Part shown: positions 40,176 through 47,696 of the stretch, piece after piece
Layout: each line of letters opens with the position of its first letter
Position numbering within the stretch: position 1 is the first letter of the stretch
NCBI RefSeq assembly: GCF_000420825.1
Contig: NZ_ATVR01000001.1
Span: forward strand, 62,001 to 126,000
Source of the DNA: Butyrivibrio sp. AE2015
Lineage (GTDB): Bacteria > Bacillota > Clostridia > Lachnospirales > Lachnospiraceae
Direction: 5' to 3'
DNA: 64,000 bases
Position numbers and translations under genes: made by a program
Notes under the pieces: model-generated
Told to the model about the DNA's origin: nothing
The model's database searches: none
Seen by the model: only the letters and a program-made list of their open reading frames with translations

Positions 40176-40227
40176 AAACTGTAATTACAAGCAAAGAACT
40201 GCCCGTAATTACAGTTTTTCTTTTTTA
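40176..40227 (+). terminator. Terminator or attenuator between regulator and transporter genes
   Basis: AAACTGTAATTAC (40176-40188) pairs perfectly with GTAATTACAGTTT (40205-40217), followed by TTCTTTTTT. Only 40 bases separate it from the next start codon, too few for a promoter after the hairpin. Transcription into the transporter must therefore start upstream of the hairpin and read through it. Confidence 0.8.
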
Positions 40228-40256
40228 TCGGGCTAATGTAAAAAGGAGGAAACGAA

Positions 40257-41675
40257 GTGAAAAAGAAGGTATTATCAACAATCTTAGCATTCTCAATGGT
40301 TGTATCAGCCCTTGCAGGATGCGGAAGCGCAGCATCAGGAACAACAGAAACAACTACAGACACACAGACTTCCGGAGAAACACAAACTCAGACACAGGAA
40401 GCAGCTCCTGCAGAGACACAGGCAGAGCCGGCAGCTGAGCTCACAGGAATTGATGCTATCATCGCTGAAGCAGAAACAATGACAATGGAAGAGCTTGCTG
40501 CAAAAGCCATTGAAGAATCAAACGGAAAGACATTCTATGGCGTTGGTAACTCCAGCCGTGGTAAGTCTGCACTTCCAGTATTTATCGAGTATTTACAGTC
40601 AATTGATCCATCATATTCCATGGAATTTGAATGGCAACAGCCAAAGAACAACAAGATCTTTGAGCAGCTTACATCTGATTCACTTAAGAGCGAAGGCACA
40701 TTTGCAATGACTCTTATCCAGGATGGAAATCAGATCCAGACAAAGATGGTGGATACAGATATCTTAAAGACATTCGTACCTAAGGAATGGGCTGAAGCAA
40801 ACGGAACAACTCCTGATGCTTTCTCAGGATTCCTTCCACTTCAGACACTTAATAAAGTATTCATGTACAACAACACAGGAAGCGCAACATTTACTAACTG
40901 TTGGGACTTTGTATATGAGGGTTCACATCCACTTTTCATGGGTGTTGATTCAGAAATCGTAGGAAAGAACTTCCTTATGATGCTCACAGAGGATAAGTAT
41001 GCAACATGGCTTAAGGAAGCATATGACAAGCTTGATGATACAAAGAAAGCTTACTTTGAGCCTGTTATCAAAGAGATGCAGGCAGATGCCAGCGACCTTG
41101 GCCTTGGAGCAAATGGAGCATATGCTCTTGCATGGATTAAGCTCTGGGTTAACAACTACAACGAGCAGACTGATGACGGCCCTATCTGCAACACTCTTGT
41201 AGATGCTTCAGCTACAGATCAGTCAGGATTGTTAGTTTATTCAAAACTCCGCTCTGTTGAAGAGTCAGCTACAGTATCAGTAAATAACATCAACGTTGCT
41301 GCATATCAGGACGGCTATACAGGAATTGGCGGATATGGATATTGCCACTACCTCTTCCTTACAAAGAACAGCCCACTTCCTTGGACAGCATGTGCATTCA
41401 TCGCATTCATGACATGTACTGAAGCCGGCTTTGAGCCTTGGGGAAAAGATATGGGTGGCTATTCAGCAAATCCTAACGTTGCAAAAGAAATCGAAGAAAA
41501 ATTCCAGCACTCACAGGGTGGCGGAGATGAGTTCCCAGCTAAGAATGACAGAGGATATGACTGGTGGACAACCACAGGAGAACTCGTTCTTGAAGATCCT
41601 GCATACTGCTCAGATGTTTCATTTACAGTAGGTAGCTGGATCGACGTTCTTGATCACTACGCACCAGGCGAATAA
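40257..41675 (+). CDS. ABC transporter substrate-binding lipoprotein
   Basis: 472 aa. GTG start behind AAAGGAGG; lipobox SALAGC (Cys22), then a Thr/Gln/Glu-rich linker typical of this organism's lipoproteins. Extracellular solute-binding fold, with FYGVGNSSRGKSALPVF early and WTACAFIAFMTCTEAGFEPW late. Together with the permease and ATPase downstream it resembles ferric or other metal-chelate importers, but the ligand is not determined. Confidence 0.85.
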   Translation: MKKKVLSTILAFSMVVSALAGCGSAASGTTETTTDTQTSGETQTQTQEAAPAETQAEPAAELTGIDAIIAEAETMTMEELAAKAIEESNGKTFYGVGNSSRGKSALPVFIEYLQSIDPSYSMEFEWQQPKNNKIFEQLTSDSLKSEGTFAMTLIQDGNQIQTKMVDTDILKTFVPKEWAEANGTTPDAFSGFLPLQTLNKVFMYNNTGSATFTNCWDFVYEGSHPLFMGVDSEIVGKNFLMMLTEDKYATWLKEAYDKLDDTKKAYFEPVIKEMQADASDLGLGANGAYALAWIKLWVNNYNEQTDDGPICNTLVDASATDQSGLLVYSKLRSVEESATVSVNNINVAAYQDGYTGIGGYGYCHYLFLTKNSPLPWTACAFIAFMTCTEAGFEPWGKDMGGYSANPNVAKEIEEKFQHSQGGGDEFPAKNDRGYDWWTTTGELVLEDPAYCSDVSFTVGSWIDVLDHYAPGE

Positions 41676-41692
41676 GAATAATACAAGTGACG

Positions 41693-41737
41693 AAAGTACA
41701 GATGCGTTCATGCTTGCATGAAACGCATTTGTACTTT
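41693..41737 (+). promoter_or_regulatory. Long hairpin between binding-protein and permease genes
   Basis: AAAGTACAGATGCG-TTCATGC pairs with GCATGAAACGCATTTGTACTTT, with one G-U pair and one bulge, across about 45 bases. No T run follows. Such hairpins after binding-protein genes usually protect the upstream mRNA from 3' exonucleases, giving more binding protein than permease. Confidence 0.65.
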
Positions 41738-41778
41738 ACACCACCGATATATTGGATGATTTAGAAAGGAATGCAAAA

Positions 41779-43605
41779 ATGGAGGCAATCGCAAAACCAG
41801 ACAAAAGTGCGATTTTTAAAAATAAAGTAAAGACATGGTTTTCCCAACCTCAGAACATAATACTTTTGCTGTTTGGGATTGTTCTTACCTTTAGTACTGT
41901 CGCACCAATCGTTGCAATAGTAAAAGACACTTTTGCTATTCATCCCGGTACAATAGATCAGCATCTTACCGGCAGAACAACGGGATATACAGTAGTAAAC
42001 TATATAGATCTTTTTACCAGCAGACTTGCTGTAACAAATCTCTGGAAACCATTATTAAATACAATCATCTTATCTGTACTTACATGTTTCATATCAATAC
42101 TGTTCGGTGGACTCTTCGCGTTTTTGGTAACCAGAACAGATATGAAATTTAAAAAGTATTTAAGTTCAATCTTTATTTTTCCATACATCATGCCGCAGTG
42201 GACTTTGGCTGTTGTGTGGCAGCATATGTTTTATTCAAATAGAGTTACCGGAACATCAGATGGTCTTCTTGCAGCAATATTCCAGATTTATTTTCCTCAC
42301 TGGTGGTGCCAGGGTGTATTTCCAAGTGCAGTAGTTCTTGGCCTTCACTACGCACCCTTTGCCTATATTCTTATAGGCGGAATATTTAAGAATATGGATG
42401 CCAATCTGGAAGAAGCAGCAACAATTCTTGATACTCCCAAGTGGAAGATCATGTTCAAGGTAACACTTCCAATGATCAAACCAGCTATTCTTTCAACGAT
42501 ACTTTTAGTATTTGGAAGCGCAATGGGAAGCTACCCGGTACCTCATTACCTGAGCCTTACAACACTTTCTACCAAGTACATATCAATGAACAGCAAATAC
42601 ACTGGTGAAGCCAGTATCCTTGCAATCATCATGATGGTATTTGGAGTGCTCATTTTAGGCCTAAACCAGATGAGTTTAAAGAGCAGGAAAAATTACACAA
42701 CAGTTACGGGTAAATCAGGACAGCTCACCAAGCTAACAATTGGAAAGATTGGAAAATATCTTGTAGGAATAATCTTTATAATAATCACATTCTTTACGAG
42801 CATATGGCCAATAGTTCTTTTTGCCCTGGAAACATTCCTTCCAAACCCAGGAGATTACAGCTTCCTGTACACAGGAAACCTGGCACACCTCACAACAAAG
42901 TGGTGGGTAACTAACGAAAACATTACAGAAAACGGCATGTATGGACAGTCCGGAATCCTCTACAACAAGACCATATGGCATGCGTTCTTTGGAACACTGT
43001 TCCTGGCAGTTGTATGCGCACTTATTGCAGGAACCATCGGAACTCTTATCGGTTATGCCGTTGCTAAAAAGAGAAGAAATAAGTGGGCAAACTACGTGAA
43101 CAATGTAGCATTCCTCCCATATCTTATGCCTTCAATCGCAGTTGGAGCAGCATTCTTTATCCTGTTTTCCAACGAGCACATAAATCTGTTTAACACATAT
43201 ACACTCCTGATAATTGCAGGTGTAGTAAAATACATACCATTTGCTTCAAGAAGCTCCCTTAATTCCATGCTTCAGATAAGCAACGAGCTGGAAGAGGCGG
43301 CAATTATCATGAACACACCATGGATAAAGAGAATGACAAGGATCATCATTCCAATTCAGAAGTCATCAATTATCAGCGGATATCTTCTTCCGTTTATGAC
43401 ATGCCTTCGTGAATTGTCCTTGTTCCTTCTTCTTTGTACACAGGGATTCATCCTTTCAACAACACTTGATTATTTTGATGAGATGGGACTTTATGCATTC
43501 TCAAGCGCAATAAACCTGATACTTATCGTTACAATTCTTGTATTTAATACATTAGTAAACAAGCTCACAGGCGCCAGCCTTGACAGCGGCATAGGAGGAA
43601 AGTGA
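41779..43605 (+). CDS. ABC transporter permease, two fused halves (AfuB/FbpB type)
   Basis: 608 aa with about 12 membrane segments in two repeated halves. Each half carries an EAA-type coupling loop: LEEAATILDTPKWKIMFKVTLP in the first (about 215-236) and LEEAAIIMNTPWIKRMTRIIIP-like in the second. This fused layout is typical of iron-type importers. ATG at 41779 behind AGAAAGGA; an in-frame TTG at 41752 has no ribosome site. Confidence 0.9.
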   Translation: MEAIAKPDKSAIFKNKVKTWFSQPQNIILLLFGIVLTFSTVAPIVAIVKDTFAIHPGTIDQHLTGRTTGYTVVNYIDLFTSRLAVTNLWKPLLNTIILSVLTCFISILFGGLFAFLVTRTDMKFKKYLSSIFIFPYIMPQWTLAVVWQHMFYSNRVTGTSDGLLAAIFQIYFPHWWCQGVFPSAVVLGLHYAPFAYILIGGIFKNMDANLEEAATILDTPKWKIMFKVTLPMIKPAILSTILLVFGSAMGSYPVPHYLSLTTLSTKYISMNSKYTGEASILAIIMMVFGVLILGLNQMSLKSRKNYTTVTGKSGQLTKLTIGKIGKYLVGIIFIIITFFTSIWPIVLFALETFLPNPGDYSFLYTGNLAHLTTKWWVTNENITENGMYGQSGILYNKTIWHAFFGTLFLAVVCALIAGTIGTLIGYAVAKKRRNKWANYVNNVAFLPYLMPSIAVGAAFFILFSNEHINLFNTYTLLIIAGVVKYIPFASRSSLNSMLQISNELEEAAIIMNTPWIKRMTRIIIPIQKSSIISGYLLPFMTCLRELSLFLLLCTQGFILSTTLDYFDEMGLYAFSSAINLILIVTILVFNTLVNKLTGASLDSGIGGK

Positions 43606-43607
43606 TC

Positions 43608-45257
43608 ATGCCAGAAATAGTTTTAGAAAACATAACAAAGCGTTGGGGTAAATTCTTTGGCGTTGATAACGTAAGCTTCAATATTCCCAATAATTCTTTT
43701 ATCACACTCTTAGGACCTTCAGGATGTGGAAAGACAACAATCCTTCGAATGATCGCAGGACTTGAGACACCTACTGAAGGCAGGATCACAATCGGTGATA
43801 AAGTTGTATTTGATTCAAATGCAGGGATCAATGTGCCAGCCAACAAGAGACGAGTAGGATTTCTTTTTCAGAACTATGCGTTATGGCCTAACATGACAGT
43901 TTATGAAAATATCTCTTTTGGCCTTAAGAATATTCACGAAGAAATGCCGGTATTAGATGTTGAGGCAAAAAGAGCCGGAGACATCATAAGAGCTCTTCAG
44001 AACGGGACAAAGATAAAAGAAATTGTAGAAGAGTGCCGTGATAAAAATGGCAAGCTTGATGAAAACAAGGCATATGTAAAGCTTATTGATAATTACAGCC
44101 TTTCGATCTATACGGCAAAAGAGCTGTTTGCACTTGGAATCCATCAGTCCAATGACCCGGATACACAGGCTAAAGCCAAGGCAACTGAGTATGAGGCAAA
44201 ACTTACTGAGATAAAAGAGAAGCTAAAAGGTGAAGGTAAAGAGCTCAACGAAAAGTTCCAGGTTACAAAAGATGGAAATGTAGTCATTGAAAATAGAAAG
44301 CTTACAAAAGAAGAAATAGATTCGAGAGTAAGAGCCTGCTCAAGAATAGTTAAGATCGGAATGTTCATGGACAGATATCCGGCAGAGCTTTCCGGTGGAC
44401 AGCAGCAGAGAGTTGCAATAGCGAGGACTCTGGCTCCGGAGCCACAGGTTCTTTTCATGGATGAGCCTCTGTCAAACCTTGATGCAAAGCTCCGCCTGGA
44501 GATGAGATATGAGCTGCAAAGACTTCATGTGGAAACGGGTAGCACATTTGTATATGTTACTCATGACCAGATGGAAGCTATGACCCTTGCAACAAGAATA
44601 TGCCTTGTAAGTAACGGTGTCCTACAGCAGTATGCAGCACCTCTCGATGTTTATAACAGACCTGCAAATCTCTTTGTAGCAGATTTTGTTGGAAATCCTT
44701 CAATGAACTTTGTAGATGGAAAAGGAAAGCAGCAGGAGGATGGCAGTGTTGTTCTTGATATTTTAGGAGAGCACAAGGCAAAATTTGTTCCAAATGAAAA
44801 GATTCTCTTATCTGACTGGAGAGCAGCAAGGGATAAAGAAGATGCTGATAAGCAGGAGTTTGAGCGCCAGAGACTTATGAAGAAAGGCGCTGTTGAAAAG
44901 AGCAACAAGGATGAAGTTTTCAAGTATCATGTTCAAAAGGTGGAAGAGCAGGACGAGAGTATCATGGACGAACCTGTTATCACTGATGAAGATTTTGTTC
45001 TTGGAATCAGACCGGAAGCAATTGATATCGAGCCAAGCGGAAAGATAAATACCAAGATATATGGTGCGATGCCTACAGGTATGGAATCTACCTTAAAGCT
45101 CAGAGTAGGAGAATTCCTTCTGACTAGCGTTATCTTCGGTAACTCAATTTATCTTATCGGACAGGATGCAAATATTGATATCAAGGGAAAAGACATTCTT
45201 TTATTCGACAGAAAGTCAGGAAAACTCATCACAGCAGGAACACTAGAAATAATGTAA
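43608..45257 (+). CDS. ABC transporter ATP-binding protein with large insertion
   Basis: 549 aa, far longer than the usual 350. Walker A GPSGCGKT (36-43), Q-loop FLFQNYALWPNMTVYENISF, signature LSGGQQQRVAIART (261-274), Walker B VLFMDEPLSNLD and a switch His in THDQMEAM. Between Q-loop and signature lie about 150 residues instead of about 35, so roughly 115 charged helical residues (about 112-250) are inserted. A C-terminal TOBE region has a second charged insertion before LGIRPEAID. ATG at 43608 is preferred to the GTG at 43602, 2 nt after the permease. Confidence 0.9.
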   Translation: MPEIVLENITKRWGKFFGVDNVSFNIPNNSFITLLGPSGCGKTTILRMIAGLETPTEGRITIGDKVVFDSNAGINVPANKRRVGFLFQNYALWPNMTVYENISFGLKNIHEEMPVLDVEAKRAGDIIRALQNGTKIKEIVEECRDKNGKLDENKAYVKLIDNYSLSIYTAKELFALGIHQSNDPDTQAKAKATEYEAKLTEIKEKLKGEGKELNEKFQVTKDGNVVIENRKLTKEEIDSRVRACSRIVKIGMFMDRYPAELSGGQQQRVAIARTLAPEPQVLFMDEPLSNLDAKLRLEMRYELQRLHVETGSTFVYVTHDQMEAMTLATRICLVSNGVLQQYAAPLDVYNRPANLFVADFVGNPSMNFVDGKGKQQEDGSVVLDILGEHKAKFVPNEKILLSDWRAARDKEDADKQEFERQRLMKKGAVEKSNKDEVFKYHVQKVEEQDESIMDEPVITDEDFVLGIRPEAIDIEPSGKINTKIYGAMPTGMESTLKLRVGEFLLTSVIFGNSIYLIGQDANIDIKGKDILLFDRKSGKLITAGTLEIM

Positions 45258-45263
45258 TATCAA

Positions 45264-45292
45264 AAGACCTCTCGCAAGGCGCGGGAGGTCTT
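45264..45292. terminator. Bidirectional terminator
   Basis: AAGACCTC (45264-45271) pairs with GAGGTCTT (45285-45292), with more pairing inside. It ends the ABC operon and the convergent PAS-GGDEF gene, whose stop codon lies in the stem. Confidence 0.75.
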
Positions 45293-46160
45293 ATCTTGAT
45301 GCTTTATGTTGTTTTTTCATTTCGTACATTCTTTTGTCTGCAAGTTCTATAAGAGATAGAAGAGAGGTGGTTTCGGAGTAAAGTGCATGTCCAACGGAAG
45401 CCTTTACTGAAAATTTGGCGCCATCCAGATTTCTAGGGCCATCAATGGCTCTGATGAAGCGCTTTTGAAGTAATTCTATCTCATCTTCTGACTGAAGTTG
45501 ATGAAGTACAACAAATTCATCGCCCCCGTATCTAAATAGCACACAGTTATCAGATGCAGCAACGGTAAGGCTTTTACAGATCGACTGCAAAACAAGATTG
45601 CCATATTCATGCCCATAGTTATCATTTACAGCTTTAAAATCATCCAGATCTATCATGTACAAAACAAAATCAGTATGATTTTGTTTGTACTGCTCTTCAT
45701 ACTGGAGCACTATTTCGGTGTAAGCTCTGCGGTTCAAAACACCTGTGAGCTCATCTGTCTGCGAAAGAGCAGAGAGCCTTGTCTGTTCCTGAACAGCATC
45801 GGTAACATCCAAAAAATAACCAATAAGTCCTACAATCTTTCCGTCAGAAAAAAGAGGGCACTTGGAAGCTTTTATATTGCGAACTCTTCCCTGAACTATG
45901 CATTGTCCGGGGACGTTAAGTACAGATTCTCCGTTACCTATAACCCTGAGCTCAACATTTCTAAATGGCACAGGATCAATATGCCAACCCATGTCTTCAT
46001 CAGTTTTACCGATTATTTCATCGACTGATTTTAGATTATAATAATCCAAAAACATCTGGTTGGCGCCAAGAAATCGTCTGTCTGTGTCCTTCCAGAAAAT
46101 ACCGGCAGGAATCAGAGTCATCAAGTTATTTAGTAAATCAGATTCACTAATATGTTCCAT
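45291..46160 (-). CDS. PAS-GGDEF diguanylate cyclase
   Basis: 289 aa, soluble. PAS domain at about 10-125 (MTLIPAGIFWKDTDRRFLGAN, CPLFSDGKIVGLIGYFLDVT), short helix, GGDEF domain at about 130-285. The active-site motif is intact: RYGGDEF (GGDEF at 212-216), with DLDDFKAVNDNYGHEYGN upstream. It should make cyclic-di-GMP in response to a cytoplasmic signal read by the PAS domain. No RxxD inhibitory site precedes the active site. Lies alone between convergent and divergent neighbours. Confidence 0.92.
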   Translation of the reverse strand: MEHISESDLLNNLMTLIPAGIFWKDTDRRFLGANQMFLDYYNLKSVDEIIGKTDEDMGWHIDPVPFRNVELRVIGNGESVLNVPGQCIVQGRVRNIKASKCPLFSDGKIVGLIGYFLDVTDAVQEQTRLSALSQTDELTGVLNRRAYTEIVLQYEEQYKQNHTDFVLYMIDLDDFKAVNDNYGHEYGNLVLQSICKSLTVAASDNCVLFRYGGDEFVVLHQLQSEDEIELLQKRFIRAIDGPRNLDGAKFSVKASVGHALYSETTSLLSLIELADKRMYEMKKQHKASR

Positions 46161-46373
46161 AGTCTTCTTATTTTTATCTGGAGAATTACCTACAATAGTT
46201 CAGATTAATTTTAGCATGGTAAAGGAGTGCAATTATAAAGAGATTATTACATCTTAATAAATAATCTCTTTAATATGACAAAAAAGGATACTAATTGAAT
46301 ATTTGTCTATGATAAAATTTAATAGGGTAGGCTAATAATTTCATATTTTTTTATAATGTTCGGAGGGCAAGCG

Positions 46374-47501
46374 ATGGACAATTCTTTTCCACAGATAAAG
46401 ACATTTTTCGGCTTTGGATGCATGAGACTTCCTATGAACGGTTCAGAAGTTGATATTGAGCAGTTCAAAGAAATGACCGATTATTTTATCGATAATGGAT
46501 TCAACTATTTTGATACAGCACACGGGTATATTGATGGAAAGTCAGAGCTGGCAATAAAGGAGGCTCTTACCAGCAGATATCCGAGAGAGAAATATCTTTT
46601 AACAGATAAACTCACAGAACCCTATTTCCATAAGGAAGAAGATATAAGACCATTTTTCCAGAGTCAGCTTGATGCATGTGGCGTTGAGTATTTTGACTTC
46701 TACCTTATGCATGCTCAGAATGCTACGAATTTTGAGCACTTCAAAAAATGCAGAGCTTATGAGACAGCATTTGATCTTAAAAAAGAAGGAAAGATCAAGC
46801 ATGTAGGTCTTTCATTCCATGATAAGCCAGAGGTTCTTGATAAAATACTTACTACATATCCTGACGTTGAGATCGTTCAGATTCAGTTGAACTATGTAGA
46901 TTATGATGATGCTTCTGTTCAGAGCCGTAAGTGCCTTGAAGTGTGCAGAAAGCACGGCAAACCTGGTATTGTTATGGAGCCTGTAAAGGGCGGAAGCCTT
47001 ATAAAGCTTCCGGAAGAGGCACAGAAAGTTTTTGATGAAATGCCATCCAAGCTTTCAAATGCAAGCTATGCTATCAGATTTGCTGCAAGCCAGGAGGGAA
47101 TCCGTGTTGTACTTTCAGGTATGAGCGATATGGCGCAGATGAAAGACAACGTATCTTTCATGAAGGATTTCAAACCTCTTTCAGAGGAAGAGATGGGAGC
47201 AGTTGCCAAGGTAACAGCTATCTACAAAGGACTTGATATGATTCCTTGTACAGCATGTCATTATTGCGTAGAGGAAAATCATTGTCCGATGAACATTAAG
47301 ATTCCTGAATTATTTGCATGTCTTAATACAAAAAATGTCTTCAATGACTGGAACCAGAAAATGTACTACGATCTTTTAACAACAGATGGTGCAGGCAAGG
47401 CAAGCGATTGTATAGAATGTGGTGGCTGCGAAAATGTATGTCCACAGCATTTAGAGATCAGAAGTCTTCTTAAAAAAGTTGCATCAGAATTTGAAAAATA
47501 A
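46374..47501 (+). CDS. Aldo/keto reductase with C-terminal ferredoxin-type domain
   Basis: 375 aa. Aldo/keto reductase barrel at about 1-270: GFGCMRLPM, DTAHGYIDG with the catalytic Tyr, YFDFYLMHAQN and IVMEPVKGG. The C-terminal region carries cysteines of two Fe-S clusters: CTACHYCVEENHC and CIECGGCENVCPQ. Such fusions are common in anaerobes and probably link substrate reduction to ferredoxin-type electron carriers. The start is the ATG at 46374 behind GGAGGG; an ATG at 46356 has no ribosome site. Confidence 0.92.
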   Translation: MDNSFPQIKTFFGFGCMRLPMNGSEVDIEQFKEMTDYFIDNGFNYFDTAHGYIDGKSELAIKEALTSRYPREKYLLTDKLTEPYFHKEEDIRPFFQSQLDACGVEYFDFYLMHAQNATNFEHFKKCRAYETAFDLKKEGKIKHVGLSFHDKPEVLDKILTTYPDVEIVQIQLNYVDYDDASVQSRKCLEVCRKHGKPGIVMEPVKGGSLIKLPEEAQKVFDEMPSKLSNASYAIRFAASQEGIRVVLSGMSDMAQMKDNVSFMKDFKPLSEEEMGAVAKVTAIYKGLDMIPCTACHYCVEENHCPMNIKIPELFACLNTKNVFNDWNQKMYYDLLTTDGAGKASDCIECGGCENVCPQHLEIRSLLKKVASEFEK

Positions 47502-47520
47502 TCTAAATAAGTTATAAGCA

Positions 47521-47560
47521 AAAAGAACTCCTTCCAATGTATGGCAAGGAGTTCTTTTTG
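47521..47560 (+). terminator. Terminator after the aldo/keto reductase
   Basis: AAAAAGAACTCCTT (47521-47534) pairs perfectly with AAGGAGTTCTTTTT (47547-47560). Confidence 0.88.
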
Positions 47561-47696
47561 CTTATATTTTAATCTGAAATTTCCTGATTGGCTTCTGTCA
47601 ACGACTAAAAAGGAAACTCTGTAAAAAAATAATTGAAAAAGTGTATACTATACTTAATTGAAAAAGAAAATGGTATGTAACATCTGGGAGGGAAAT

